Source: Psychrobacter sp.
GTDB lineage: Bacteria; Pseudomonadota; Gammaproteobacteria; Pseudomonadales; Moraxellaceae
NCBI GenBank assembly: GCA_012270355.1
Contig: JAAXIL010000168.1
Span: 1 to 22,238 of the forward strand
Length of the DNA stretch: 22,238 bases
Direction of reading: 5' to 3'
Below are positions 8,649-16,945 of this stretch, piece by piece (the stretch's first letter is position 1; the number at the start of each line of letters is the position of its first letter). Under the pieces are notes generated by a model. That model had not been told where the DNA came from. It made no database searches and worked only from the letters and a program-made list of their open reading frames with translations. Made by a program: the position numbers and the translations under genes.

Positions 8649-9821
8649 CTAGGCGAGATAAGCATCATGCAGCGGATAAGTGATGACAGTAGTGACATGG
8701 TGAGTATGCGTATTGGTATAAATATTTGCCTCATCACCAAAGTGCAATTGAAGCCTTTCTAATTGCACATTAAATTGCAGACGCGTGTAGATATTATGAC
8801 CAACCACAAGCGAACGCTTCGGCACGGTTGCGGTTACCACAATCATAGCAACATGGTTTTCCCAGCTTACTTTGATGTCAAGATTGACGGTATCTACTGT
8901 CATCTCAACCACATGTAAAATAGTCTGTTCCAGTACATTTTGCAATGTCAGGGAGGTGATGGTCATGTCATATAAAATGTCCTCGTCAGGTAGTTGCCAC
9001 GTCACGTTGAGCTTATTTTGCAGACGCATTTTTTCGATGGCAAGATAATGACCGCAAAGTGTCATTTCCTCTTCAAAACTGGTCTCAGTAGGCTCACTAA
9101 AACTGGAGCGAAACAGCATGGACACGTGTTGCAAAAAATCACTTGCTTGTTTGGTATCGGTTTCAACAAGGGTGCTTAAGGTATTGATGGTGTTGAAAAA
9201 AAAGTGTGGAGCAAGGCGTGCTTTGATATGATTGCTTTGGGTTTCAAGTTGGTGCTGAAAAGATGATTGCAGTGCTCTAAGCTCTCGGTGTTTTTGTAGA
9301 TAATAAATTAAAAATACGGACGTAAAGCTGGTGACGTTGATGGTATGGATGGTGGTCATTAAAACCATCTCACGTCCACTTAAGTTTGTCCAACCAAGCG
9401 TACTCGATATAGACAGTGCAAAAAACATGGCAATCATCGCCACCAAAAAAGCGGTTGCAACCAGTCGTAAACAAGCTTGTAGGGGCGATATTTCTTGTAG
9501 AGCATGACGTTGCAATTGAGCCAAAAAGAAAATAGGCACAACTGTAATGATGGTCACCATAATTTCAAACAAATACAATGACAAAAAGTCTTGCCAGCCA
9601 GTGACACCTCCAAGTTGCAAGCCAGTTATAAAAAGCGACCACGCCAAAATGTAAATGACAGATTCTTTCATACCAAACAACTTGCCGAAGTTTGGCACAA
9701 AGAACTCAAGCCTCTCTTCTAGCAGAGCCAGCTCTTCCTTTGTTATACTGTTCTCTCGCCATTGTTTCGTTTGCCTTTGACTATTGGACTGAGCTTGATA
9801 TGACCCCCACCAATTTTTCAC
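8649..9821 (-). CDS. algZ: LytS-type sensor kinase, AlgZ/FimS-like, with degenerate ATPase domain
   Basis: Membrane sensor protein of 390 residues from ATG 9821. Four hydrophobic segments lie at about 53-72, 80-102, 117-141 and 153-174, then a linker, then the His_kinase box with H206 in [20 protein letters not shown]. The catalytic half is unusual. The N-box usually reads like Leu-Val-Glu-Asn-Ala; here it is [16 protein letters not shown], and the Asp-Asn-Gly G1 motif is replaced by [14 protein letters not shown]. Pseudomonas AlgZ/FimS is also known for atypical kinase motifs. The start is uncertain: 9821 overlaps the divergent argH start, while homology seems to begin near FFVPNF (residue 40). 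A GTG near residue 42 after GAGAGG is another option. ATG 9671 would remove that segment. Confidence 0.8.
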   Translation of the reverse strand: MKNWWGSYQAQSNSQRQTKQWRENSITKEELALLEERLEFFVPNFGKLFGMKESVIYILAWSLFITGLQLGGVTGWQDFLSLYLFEIMVTIITVVPIFFLAQLQRHALQEISPLQACLRLVATAFLVAMIAMFFALSISSTLGWTNLSGREMVLMTTIHTINVTSFTSVFLIYYLQKHRELRALQSSFQHQLETQSNHIKARLAPHFFFNTINTLSTLVETDTKQASDFLQHVSMLFRSSFSEPTETSFEEEMTLCGHYLAIEKMRLQNKLNVTWQLPDEDILYDMTITSLTLQNVLEQTILHVVEMTVDTVNLDIKVSWENHVAMIVVTATVPKRSLVVGHNIYTRLQFNVQLERLQLHFGDEANIYTNTHTHHVTTVITYPLHDAYLA

Positions 9822-11302
9822 AATCTGCCCATCCTGATTTATCTGATTCTGTGTCGTCTAATGCGGATTCGCTATCGGATTCTAACACAGCTTTACCCAA
9901 GGCTGAGCCCAATCAAAGTCAGCAAACAGGGCAAATGTGGGGCGGACGCTTTAGCGAAGCAACCGACAGCTTTGTGCAAGCGTTTACGGCATCGGTAAAT
10001 TTTGACCAGCGGTTTGCTCGCCATGACATTGCAGGCTCAATCGCTCATGCCACCATGCTTGGCAAGTGTGAGATTTTGACTGATGCAGAAGTGAAAACCA
10101 TCATCGATGGACTAAAACAAGTACAAGCTGAGATTGACACAGGTGAGTTTGCGTGGTCAGTGGCATTAGAAGACGTGCATATGAACGTTGAGTCACGCCT
10201 GACCGAAATCGTCGGAACCGTCGGTAAAAAACTACACACGGGACGCTCTCGCAATGACCAAGTGGCGACCGACATTCGCCTATGGCTTCGAGAAGAAGTC
10301 GATAATATCGTATCGTTGCTGAATAAGTTGCAATCAGGGCTGGTTGATTTGGCAGACAAGCACACAGACACCATCATGCCTGGATTTACGCACCTGCAAA
10401 CCGCCCAGCCTGTGAGCTTTGGGCATCATGTCATGGCTTGGGTCGAGATGCTGGCACGCGATACCGACCGTCTCATTGATGCCCGTCGTCGCATCAATCA
10501 AATGCCCCTTGGCAGTGCGGCACTGGCGGGAACGACATTTCCCATTGACCGCACCATCACTGCCGATTTATTGGGTTTTGAAGGCATTTGCCAAAACTCG
10601 CTTGATGCCGTAAGTGACCGTGATTTTGCCATTGAGTTTACGGCTACCGCCTCGATTTTAATGATGCACTTATCTCGCATGAGTGAAGAGATTATTTTGT
10701 GGATGTCGGCTCAATTTAACTTTGTGCGGATTCCTGACCGTTTCTGCACTGGGTCTTCCATCATGCCGCAAAAAAAGAATCCTGACGTGCCAGAGCTGGT
10801 GCGGGGTAAAGCGGCACGGGTATTTGGGCAATTAACCACTTTGCTAACTTTGATGAAAAATCAACCGCTTGCCTATAACAAAGACAATCAAGAAGACAAA
10901 GAACCCTTATTTGATTGCGTCGATACGGTGACAGGCTCGCTGATTGCGTTTGTAGACATGTTGCCGAATATTGAGCCGAATAGTGATGCGATGCGGGCAG
11001 CCACGATGAAAGGCTATGCTACGGCAACCGATTTGGCAGATTATTTGGTGCGACGTGGTGTGGCGTTTCGAGATGCTCATGAAGTGGTGGGCAGTGCCGT
11101 GGCACTGGCGATTGACAAACAGGTCGATTTAAGCCAACTTGAGTTAGCCGATTTACAACAATTTAGCGATGCCATTGATGCGGACGTGTTCGACTATCTA
11201 ACGCTTGAAGGCTCACTTAGTGCCCGTGACCATTTAGGCGGTACAGCACCGAATCAAGTCAAGCAAGCCGTACAGCGAGCAAGAAAGCGATTGGCAAGAT
11301 AA
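9800..11302 (+). CDS. argH: Argininosuccinate lyase
   Basis: Final enzyme of arginine synthesis, splitting argininosuccinate into arginine and fumarate; cytosolic homotetramer of the fumarase/aspartase superfamily. The family start [20 protein letters not shown] begins at base 9935. Other motifs are [39 protein letters not shown] and the signature loop [11 protein letters not shown], with the catalytic serine at S319-S320 counted from 9800. ATG 9800 gives 501 residues with a 45-residue Ser/Asp-rich tail before the enzyme. ATG 9935, with AGGG upstream, would give the normal 456. I list the longer form but the choice is open. The minus-strand algZ starts opposite it, so a shared control region is likely. 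leuE begins 4 bases after its stop. Confidence 0.95.
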   Translation: MTPTNFSQSAHPDLSDSVSSNADSLSDSNTALPKAEPNQSQQTGQMWGGRFSEATDSFVQAFTASVNFDQRFARHDIAGSIAHATMLGKCEILTDAEVKTIIDGLKQVQAEIDTGEFAWSVALEDVHMNVESRLTEIVGTVGKKLHTGRSRNDQVATDIRLWLREEVDNIVSLLNKLQSGLVDLADKHTDTIMPGFTHLQTAQPVSFGHHVMAWVEMLARDTDRLIDARRRINQMPLGSAALAGTTFPIDRTITADLLGFEGICQNSLDAVSDRDFAIEFTATASILMMHLSRMSEEIILWMSAQFNFVRIPDRFCTGSSIMPQKKNPDVPELVRGKAARVFGQLTTLLTLMKNQPLAYNKDNQEDKEPLFDCVDTVTGSLIAFVDMLPNIEPNSDAMRAATMKGYATATDLADYLVRRGVAFRDAHEVVGSAVALAIDKQVDLSQLELADLQQFSDAIDADVFDYLTLEGSLSARDHLGGTAPNQVKQAVQRARKRLAR

Positions 11303-11306
11303 TTAA

Positions 11307-12017
11307 ATGCTGGATTTAACCGCTGTTGGCATTACCGACTATTTAACCTACTTAGTTGGCACCATTGCCGTCATTTTACTGCCAGGTCCAAATTCGATGT
11401 ATTGCCTGTATGTTTCAGGCAAGCAGTCAGCCAAACACGGTTATGTGGCAATGCTCGGTATTTTGCTTGGCGATACGATATTGATGCTGGCGGCAGTGCT
11501 TGGGGCGGCGACACTGCTTAAAACCAGTGCCATGCTGTTTACAATATTTAAGGCTTTGGGTGGTTTGTATCTCGCATATTTAGGGGTGCAATTGCTCATT
11601 GGGGCATATCGCTCATGGCAAAATCGAACGAGCGATATGACTAAAAACGAAGCGTTAAACGCCGGCACTTCGCAACATCGAAAAATCAAAACGACTAACA
11701 AGACCTTATATCCACGCCACGCCTTTGTCAAAGCCCTAACCCTCAGCTTGTCGAACCCCAAAGCCATCTTGTTCTTTTTGTCGTTTTTTTTGCAGTTTGT
11801 CGACCCCACTTACGCTCATCCGTTTGTCAGTTTTGCCATACTGGGTTTGACACTACAAATCATCAGTATGATTTATCTAACGGTGTTGATTCAAGCAGGG
11901 GCGTGGTTAGCAGAATTTTTCCGTTCTCACCATCGAATAAGTAGCGTCGGGCAGGCGAGCATCGGAGCGTTATTTCTAACATTTGCCACCTCACTATGGC
12001 GAGCAAAAGCGAATTGA
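11307..12017 (+). CDS. leuE: LysE/RhtB-family amino-acid exporter, LeuE-like
   Basis: A 236-residue inner-membrane exporter of the LysE superfamily. The segment DYLTYLVGTIAVILLPGPNS near the N-terminus carries the family's PGPN motif. The next blocks, LGDTILMLAAVLGAATLL and GGLYLAYLGVQLL, closely follow E. coli LeuE. A long hydrophilic loop (about 105-145) precedes LSLSNPKAILFFLSFFLQFV, another hallmark, and two or more helices finish the protein. It starts 4 bases after the argH stop and is presumably co-transcribed, which would pair arginine synthesis with amino-acid export. LeuE exports leucine and analogues in E. coli, but substrates within the family shift easily, so the symbol is tentative. 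Confidence 0.8.
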   Translation: MLDLTAVGITDYLTYLVGTIAVILLPGPNSMYCLYVSGKQSAKHGYVAMLGILLGDTILMLAAVLGAATLLKTSAMLFTIFKALGGLYLAYLGVQLLIGAYRSWQNRTSDMTKNEALNAGTSQHRKIKTTNKTLYPRHAFVKALTLSLSNPKAILFFLSFFLQFVDPTYAHPFVSFAILGLTLQIISMIYLTVLIQAGAWLAEFFRSHHRISSVGQASIGALFLTFATSLWRAKAN

Positions 12018-12059
12018 ACTTTATCACTTTAAGTCTTAATTATTAATGAGGAATTTATA

Positions 12060-12350
12060 ATGACCGAAAACTTTAACCCCAAAGCTAACACCGTGTTTTG
12101 CCGTAAATAACAACAGGATTTGCCAAAAATGCCACATCCAAAATTTCCAAATTACAAAGGCTAAGAACTACAAAATACGGTATCCAAAAAGGCATGGGAC
12201 GAATGGCTTGAGCATCAAACCATGTTGATTAACGAAAATCACCTGAGCATGATTGATCCCAAAGCCAAAGCTTTTTTAGCGGAGCAACGCGAGAAATTCT
12301 TGGACAACGCCGATTATGTACGCCCACAAGGATGGACACCCGAAAACTAA
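12060..12350 (+). pseudogene. yggX: Fe(II)-trafficking protein YggX, broken by two TAA codons
   Basis: Starting at ATG 12060, with GAGGAA upstream, the frame reads MTENFNPKANTVFCRK, TAA (12108), QQDLPKMPHPKFPNYKG, TAA (12162), [18 protein letters not shown], then [19 protein letters not shown] and onward to WTPEN and TAA at 12348. Everything stays in one frame. Family members carry CRKY and KGQ where the two stops fall, and the later [15 protein letters not shown] block is diagnostic. YggX protects iron-sulfur clusters and handles labile iron in the cytosol. The full length would be 96 positions (E. coli 91). Only 16 residues could be translated before the first stop, so the gene looks dead unless the stops are sequencing errors. 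Confidence 0.85.
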
Positions 12351-12407
12351 AAATCATTTTTACGTGTGCTAGGATTTATTTTTAGCAATTTAATCAGGAG
12401 ACGCACC

Positions 12408-12668
12408 ATGGTTGCACCTTGGAGGGGAGAAAAGGTAAGCGGATTTATAAGGGCCTTAGCATGGCTTTTTATTGCTTGTGTGCTATTGGCACTTGCAGGA
12501 ATGTTGAGTTCTGTTTTGTAAGGGCGTGAAGTCGTTTCAGTCGATGGCGGGTTTATGGATAATTTAGATCTTGTTGTCGGTGTTACTTCTTCATGCTACA
12601 TATTTATGCTTTTTGCAAAAGTCGCACTGACGGGATTTGCTCCAAAATCTTGGGTGCCATGGCATTAG
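12408..12668 (+). pseudogene. Small two-helix membrane protein, interrupted by TAA
   Basis: ATG 12408 follows AGGAGACGCACC, a good ribosome site. The first part reads MVAPWRGEKVSGFIRALAWL and a hydrophobic stretch to MLSSVL, then TAA at 12519-12521. The same frame continues with GREVVSVDGGFMDNLDLVVG, a second hydrophobic stretch (CYIFMLFAKVALTGF) and ends APKSWVPWH at TAG 12666. Without the stop it would be about 86 residues with two membrane helices and a basic N-terminus. I do not recognise a family with certainty. The 37-residue upstream part could also be a real single-helix peptide. The 80 bases after it hold only a weak hairpin (GAACAT/ATGTTC, 12668-12684) and a 12-base palindrome at the phoU stop. 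Confidence 0.5.
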
Positions 12669-12748
12669 AACATAGCAAATGTTCCATTTTACGATATGGT
12701 CTGTGTTCCGTTTTGGAGTGACGTGTAGATCATACGCATCAAATTTGA

Positions 12749-13498
12749 TTACGGAATGCCATTACATTGATTTTGCTGACCGTTTTCAATGATCTGCCGT
12801 ACTGCCTCTTCAGCATACAGTAGGTCGTTGTGACGGACATCTGTACCACTTGAATAGTAGATGACCAGTTCAGCGATATTACGAGCATGATCCCCAATAC
12901 GTTCGAGTGCCCGTAGCACCCACAAAATGTTAATCACTTTGCCGACGTGCTTGGAGTCTTCCATGATATAAGTCATGAGCGAGCGGGTTGCAGTCTGATA
13001 TTCTAAATTGACATTGGCATCGCTACGCATGACTTTAAGAGCCATTTCAGGATCGGCTTGCGAAAACGCCGTTAAAGCATCAAGCATCATGAGGCGTACC
13101 TGATTGGACAAATGTTGCACTTCAGCATAGCCTTTGGGCGAGTTGCCTTGAGCGACCAACTCGCTTGCCATTTTGGCGATTTTAACCGACTCATCACCCA
13201 CCCGCTCCAAATCAACCACGCCCTTACTGATTGCCATCACCAGCCGTAAATCGTTGGCAACGGGCTGACGTTTTGCCACAATTAACAATACCAATTCGTC
13301 GATTTTCATTTCTAACTGGTTGACTTCATCATCACACTCAATTACTTGTTTGGCGAGCTCATCGTCACTATCGGTGAGGGCATGCGTCGCATCACTGGCA
13401 CTTTTAATCACCATGTTGCCCATGTCGATAAACAGTTCAATCAGTTCGGTTAAGTCTTTATCAAAACTTTTGGATAAGTGCTTTTCGACAATTTTCAT
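12749..13498 (-). CDS. phoU: Phosphate signalling and transport regulator PhoU
   Basis: Cytosolic protein that dampens PhoR/PhoB signalling and restrains phosphate uptake through the Pst transporter. It has 249 residues from ATG 13498, chosen because AAGGATAG lies just upstream and HLSKSFDKDL is the usual PhoU opening; ATG 13525 would add 9 residues. Two three-helix repeats carry the acidic metal-binding motifs DLERVGDESVKIAK and ALERIGDHARNIAELVIY (ExxxD pattern). It is the last gene of the pst locus, but a strong terminator separates it from pstB. It may therefore use its own promoter; TTGCTT, a 17-base spacer and TAAGTT with an extended TGC lie upstream but are weak. Confidence 0.95.
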   Translation of the reverse strand: MKIVEKHLSKSFDKDLTELIELFIDMGNMVIKSASDATHALTDSDDELAKQVIECDDEVNQLEMKIDELVLLIVAKRQPVANDLRLVMAISKGVVDLERVGDESVKIAKMASELVAQGNSPKGYAEVQHLSNQVRLMMLDALTAFSQADPEMALKVMRSDANVNLEYQTATRSLMTYIMEDSKHVGKVINILWVLRALERIGDHARNIAELVIYYSSGTDVRHNDLLYAEEAVRQIIENGQQNQCNGIP

Positions 13499-13606
13499 GG
13501 GGCTATCCTTATTTGTAGTAAGCAAATTAATTTTAACTTAGCAGAGAGCATATTTTGAAGCAAGGTTAAATAATTATTATTGTTAATTTTTATAAATCTG
13601 CTGTCC

Positions 13607-13648
13607 AAAAAAAATCAGCATTTGATATCTAACTACCAAATACTGATT
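13607..13648 (-). terminator. Intrinsic terminator between pstB and phoU
   Basis: Arms 13637-13648 and 13613-13624 pair over 12 bp with one T-G wobble and a 12-base loop. On the minus strand the hairpin is followed by T-rich sequence (13614-13607, eight T in a row, two shared with the arm). It lies about 20 bases after the pstB stop and should reduce read-through into phoU. Confidence 0.75.
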
Positions 13649-13666
13649 CAATGAACATTCCAAAAA

Positions 13667-14611
13667 TTAACCGTAACGACCTGTGATGTAGTCTTGTGTC
13701 GCCTTTTGCTTAGGATTATTAAAGACTTCGTTAGTCTCGCCAATTTCGATAATTTCGCCCAAATACATATATACCGTGTAATCCGATACCCGTGCTGCTT
13801 GCTGCATATTATGCGTCACGATGGCAATGGTGTAATCTTCCTTTAGGTCTTCAATCAAATCTTCGATTGCCCCTGTTGAAATGGGGTCAAGAGCAGAGGT
13901 TGGTTCATCAAGTAGCAATACTTCAGGTTTGGTAGCCACACCGCGTGCGATACATAAACGTTGCTGCTGTCCACCAGACAAAGATAAGCCCGATGCTTTG
14001 AGCTTGTCCTTTACCTCGGGCCAAAGGGCAGACTTTTTAAGTGCCCACTCAACACGATCATCCATTTCAGACTTACTGAGTTTTTCATAGAGCTTAACGC
14101 CAAACGCTACATTGTCATAAATCGACATGGGGAAGGGAGTAGGCTTTTGAAACACCATACCGACCCGAGCTCGAAGCAAGTTGACATCGACTTCCTTACC
14201 CAAGATATTTTTGCCATCAAGGTTAATGGTGCCTTCTGCTCGCATTCCCGGATAAAGATCGAACATACGGTTAAAGGTACGTAGTAGGGTAGATTTACCA
14301 CAGCCTGAAGGACCAATAAATGCGGTAACTTTGTTATCTGGAATGTCTAAGTTACAGCCTTTTAATGCCTTAAAGTCACCATAGAAAAAGTCCAAATCCC
14401 GTATTTCCATCTTAGCAGGTGGCATCTCTACTTGCGAGAAATCCATCTTTTCCATTTTATCCACGTCAGGCATGGCATTTTGGGCATTGGTTCCGACTAA
14501 ATTGCTAGAACCTTTATCCGCAACAAACGCATCATCAGTAGTAGATGGGTTGGGGGCATTAGCAACATTAGTGGCGGGTGCGGTGGTTTCTTTTACTTTA
14601 ACATCCGTCAT
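13667..14611 (-). CDS. pstB: Phosphate ABC transporter ATP-binding subunit
   Basis: ATPase that powers high-affinity phosphate import at the inner face of the membrane. Walker A is GPSGCGKST from residue 100, the ABC signature is [13 protein letters not shown], Walker B is [13 protein letters not shown], and the switch histidine is in [16 protein letters not shown]. The C-terminus DYITGRYG is the classic PstB end and shows that its TAA is a true stop. It has 314 residues, with the usual domain starting near [12 protein letters not shown] (residue 68). The first 67 residues are a Thr/Ala/Asn-rich tail not found in E. coli PstB (257). ATG 14611 has AGAAGG 7 bases upstream, which supports the long form. 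A terminator follows. Confidence 0.97.
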   Translation of the reverse strand: MTDVKVKETTAPATNVANAPNPSTTDDAFVADKGSSNLVGTNAQNAMPDVDKMEKMDFSQVEMPPAKMEIRDLDFFYGDFKALKGCNLDIPDNKVTAFIGPSGCGKSTLLRTFNRMFDLYPGMRAEGTINLDGKNILGKEVDVNLLRARVGMVFQKPTPFPMSIYDNVAFGVKLYEKLSKSEMDDRVEWALKKSALWPEVKDKLKASGLSLSGGQQQRLCIARGVATKPEVLLLDEPTSALDPISTGAIEDLIEDLKEDYTIAIVTHNMQQAARVSDYTVYMYLGEIIEIGETNEVFNNPKQKATQDYITGRYG

Positions 14612-14700
14612 GAGATGACCTTCTTAATACGATAGGAACAAAAATGATTGGTATTTGATATTCACTAAAGACATATTTAATGTCCGCATACTAGCACAAA

Positions 14701-14738
14701 ACTTAGAGTTATAAAGGTTATTCTTTAACCTTCTAAGT
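14701..14738 (-). repeat. Nested inverted repeat upstream of pstB
   Basis: An inner stem AAGGTTA/TAACCTT (14714-14720 with 14726-14732, 5-base loop) is flanked by outer arms ACTTAG/CTAAGT (14701-14706 with 14733-14738) and a 6-base bulge on one side. On the minus strand TTTTG follows, so it could be a weak attenuator or an mRNA processing/stability element between pstA and pstB. Confidence 0.4.
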
Positions 14739-14761
14739 CAAGTAAACTTTAGTCTGACTCT

Positions 14762-14787
14762 ATGCCTAAAAAATACAACATAGGCAT
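14762..14787 (-). repeat. Hairpin just after pstA
   Basis: ATGCCTA and TAGGCAT form a perfect 7-bp stem with a 12-base loop, 25 bases after the pstA stop. There is no T tract after it on the minus strand, so it is not a classic terminator. It may protect the upstream mRNA end. Confidence 0.35.
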
Positions 14788-14812
14788 GTATCCGTTGCAA
14801 AGCATTGGCGAT

Positions 14813-15700
14813 TTATGATTTGTCTCTACTGACAAAACGGGCAATGATATTCAGCGACAACACCGAGAACGTGATGAGCAATGCCCCCGCCCATGCCAAT
14901 TGATTGTAATTTTCGTAAGGTTGAGCCGCAAACTGATAAATGGTGTTAGGCAAGTTTGCCATTGCACTGCCCATATCCAAACTAAAGTACTGGTTGTTCA
15001 TCGCCGTGAATAATAGCGGTGCGGTCTCGCCTGTGATGCGAGCAAAACCTAGTAGCACACCGGTGACCAAACCTGCTTTTGCAGCCTTCATGGTGACAGC
15101 GGTGGCCACCTTCCACTTTGGAGTCCCGAGAGCATACGACGCTTCACGCAGTTGACTCGGCACAAGGTTGAGCATGGTTTCGGTACTGCGAACGACCACA
15201 GGTACGATGATGAGTGCTAAGGCACACGCCCCTGCCCAACCCGAAAAGCCACGACCTTGTACCATAAGCGAATAGATAAACAGACCAATGACAATCGATG
15301 GGGCAGACAGCAAAATGTCATTGATAAATCGTGTTGCCTTGCCAAGCCATGAGCCATGCGAAAACTCAGCCAAATAGATGCCCGCCATCAAGCCAACAGG
15401 GGCTCCAATCAACAAACCTGTTCCTGCCAACATTGCCGAACCGACAATCGCATTTCGCAAACCACCGATTGTATTGGGTGGCGGGGTATCTTGGGTAAAT
15501 ACGGGCATATCGACCAGCGTTGAAAAGCCGTTGAGAAGTAAATCGATTAAAATCCAAGCAAGCCATACCAGCCCAAATGCCATGGCAAGCAGGGCAAAAG
15601 TTAAGCCGATTTTGTTGATCAGTCGCCGTTTGGAATACAGTGACTTGTTCATGCGAGCATCAAAACTGTTTGGGTCAACTGCAGTGTTTGCGGTGGTCAT
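14813..15700 (-). CDS. pstA: Phosphate ABC transporter permease PstA
   Basis: Inner-membrane channel subunit that pairs with PstC. It has 295 residues and about six helices, starting near 33-55 (GLTFALLAMAFGLVWLAWIL). The EAA-type coupling region that contacts PstB reads LREASYALGTPKWKVATAV. GIYLAEFSHGSWLG and LLSAPSIVIGLFIYSLMVQG also match the family. The length agrees with E. coli PstA (296). A clear AAGGAA lies before ATG 15700. The 88-base gap to pstC and the 201-base gap to pstB both carry hairpins, so messenger levels along the operon may be graded. Confidence 0.95.
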   Translation of the reverse strand: MTTANTAVDPNSFDARMNKSLYSKRRLINKIGLTFALLAMAFGLVWLAWILIDLLLNGFSTLVDMPVFTQDTPPPNTIGGLRNAIVGSAMLAGTGLLIGAPVGLMAGIYLAEFSHGSWLGKATRFINDILLSAPSIVIGLFIYSLMVQGRGFSGWAGACALALIIVPVVVRSTETMLNLVPSQLREASYALGTPKWKVATAVTMKAAKAGLVTGVLLGFARITGETAPLLFTAMNNQYFSLDMGSAMANLPNTIYQFAAQPYENYNQLAWAGALLITFSVLSLNIIARFVSRDKS

Positions 15701-15746
15701 GGGTATTCCTTTTAACTTTTATTCGGTGATATCTTTATATTTGGTG

Positions 15747-15766
15747 CATCAAAGTTTTGTTTGATG
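15747..15766 (-). repeat. Hairpin between pstC and pstA
   Basis: CATCAAA and TTTGATG form a 7-bp stem with a 6-base loop, about 20 bases after the pstC stop. The following minus-strand sequence has few consecutive T, so it is probably an mRNA element rather than a full terminator. Confidence 0.35.
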
Positions 15767-15788
15767 ACAGGTTAAAGCGAGTATGGTT

Positions 15789-16751
15789 TTATTTCCCATT
15801 ACCCGCCGCATTGTCCATTCGCATCAGCATGATTTTGGATAGCGACAACACCACAAAAGTAATCACAAACAAAATCAAACCTAAATGAAGCAATGAGGAC
15901 AAGTGCATCTCATCAGAGGCTTCAGCAAATTCGTTGGCAAGTGCAGAAGTAATCGACACGCCCGAACCAAATAAATTGGGGTTGATATTAAAGGTATTAC
16001 CGATCAAAAAGGTCACTGCCATCGTTTCGCCTAATGCCCGACCCAAACCTAAGATCACGCCACCAACCACACCCACTTTAGTGTAAGGCAAAATGATTTT
16101 ATACATGACTTCCCACGTGGTTGCCCCCACGCCATACGCTGATTCTTTAAGCAAGTCTGGCACCACGTTAAACACATCCCGCATGGTGGCGGCGATAAAG
16201 GGAATAATCATAATTGCTAGAATAAGCGATGCGGTAAATACACCAATACCAAGCGGTGGTCCGCTAAATAAGCCACCAATCACCGGTACATTACCGAGAG
16301 TTTTGATTAAAAAGGGTTGCACGTATTTGGCGAAGAGGGGAGCGAGCACGAACAAACCCCACATGCCATAAATAATTGATGGAATGCCCGCCAATAATTC
16401 AATGGCAATACCAAGCGGCTTGCGTAAAAAGGCAGGACACAGTTCGGTTAAGAAAATGGCAATCCCAAAGCTGATAGGAACCGCAATACAGATGGCAATG
16501 ATGGAGGTGACAATCGTGCCATAGATTGGGGCGAGTGCTCCGTATTCATCGGTGACTGTGTTCCAAGTTTCTGAGGTATAAAAGCCAAAGCCATACTCTT
16601 GGATGCTCGGCCATGCCCCGATCACGAGTGAAATCATGATGCCGCCCAAGCTGAACAATACCAGCAAGGCAAAAAACTTCGTCATGTTGACAAAGATAAA
16701 GTCATTGCGTTTTTGTTTGGCAAGCTGTGCTTGTAAATCGGACGATGCCAT
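15789..16751 (-). CDS. pstC: Phosphate ABC transporter permease PstC
   Basis: Inner-membrane channel subunit partner of PstA. It has 320 residues (E. coli 319). The first helix is at about 25-46 ([20 protein letters not shown]). The motif [20 protein letters not shown] starts the transport domain, and [20 protein letters not shown] is the cytoplasmic coupling loop for Pst[20 protein letters not shown] and [18 protein letters not shown] are strongly conserved in the family. GAGG lies just before ATG 16751. It is separated from pstS by 195 bases containing an attenuator-like hairpin, so it is likely expressed less than pstS. Confidence 0.95.
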   Translation of the reverse strand: MASSDLQAQLAKQKRNDFIFVNMTKFFALLVLFSLGGIMISLVIGAWPSIQEYGFGFYTSETWNTVTDEYGALAPIYGTIVTSIIAICIAVPISFGIAIFLTELCPAFLRKPLGIAIELLAGIPSIIYGMWGLFVLAPLFAKYVQPFLIKTLGNVPVIGGLFSGPPLGIGVFTASLILAIMIIPFIAATMRDVFNVVPDLLKESAYGVGATTWEVMYKIILPYTKVGVVGGVILGLGRALGETMAVTFLIGNTFNINPNLFGSGVSITSALANEFAEASDEMHLSSLLHLGLILFVITFVVLSLSKIMLMRMDNAAGNGK

Positions 16752-16890
16752 GATGACCTCAAAATCAAATTTGAACGATGTGCAGTAAATCCACTAACCG
16801 ATAATAATTTGTTATGAACTTATTATGAACATAAATAAATTATGGGTTAAAGGTTTAAAAATAAGAAAAACAGAAGATAAAGCGTAAGAC

Positions 16891-16923
16891 AAAACAAGCA
16901 AATGCCTTAAAACATTTGCTTGT
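16891..16923 (-). terminator. Attenuator-like hairpin after pstS
   Basis: Perfect 11-bp arms ACAAGCAAATG (16894-16904) and CATTTGCTTGT (16913-16923) enclose an 8-base loop. On the minus strand TTTTGTCTT follows, a moderate T tract. Partial termination here would give more of the binding protein than of the membrane subunits, as is common for ABC importers. This is inferred from position. Confidence 0.6.
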
Positions 16924-16945
16924 TGTCGTCGTCTTATAAAGTAGC

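Noticed and set aside
4781..12521. TAA reassigned to glutamine genome-wide
   Set aside because: Many intact genes here (argH, hemC, pstA, pstB, pstC, pstS, phoU and the RND pump) end at TAA exactly where the family ends, so TAA is a normal stop.
12668..12684. Hairpin GAACAT/ATGTTC as terminator of the leuE-yggX region
   Set aside because: The stem is only 6 bp and AT-rich, with a short broken T run after it; too weak to call.
12738..12749. 12-base perfect palindrome ATCAAATTTGAT as an operator
   Set aside because: It overlaps the phoU stop codon at the 3-prime end of the gene, where no promoter is expected; AT-rich palindromes of this size occur by chance.
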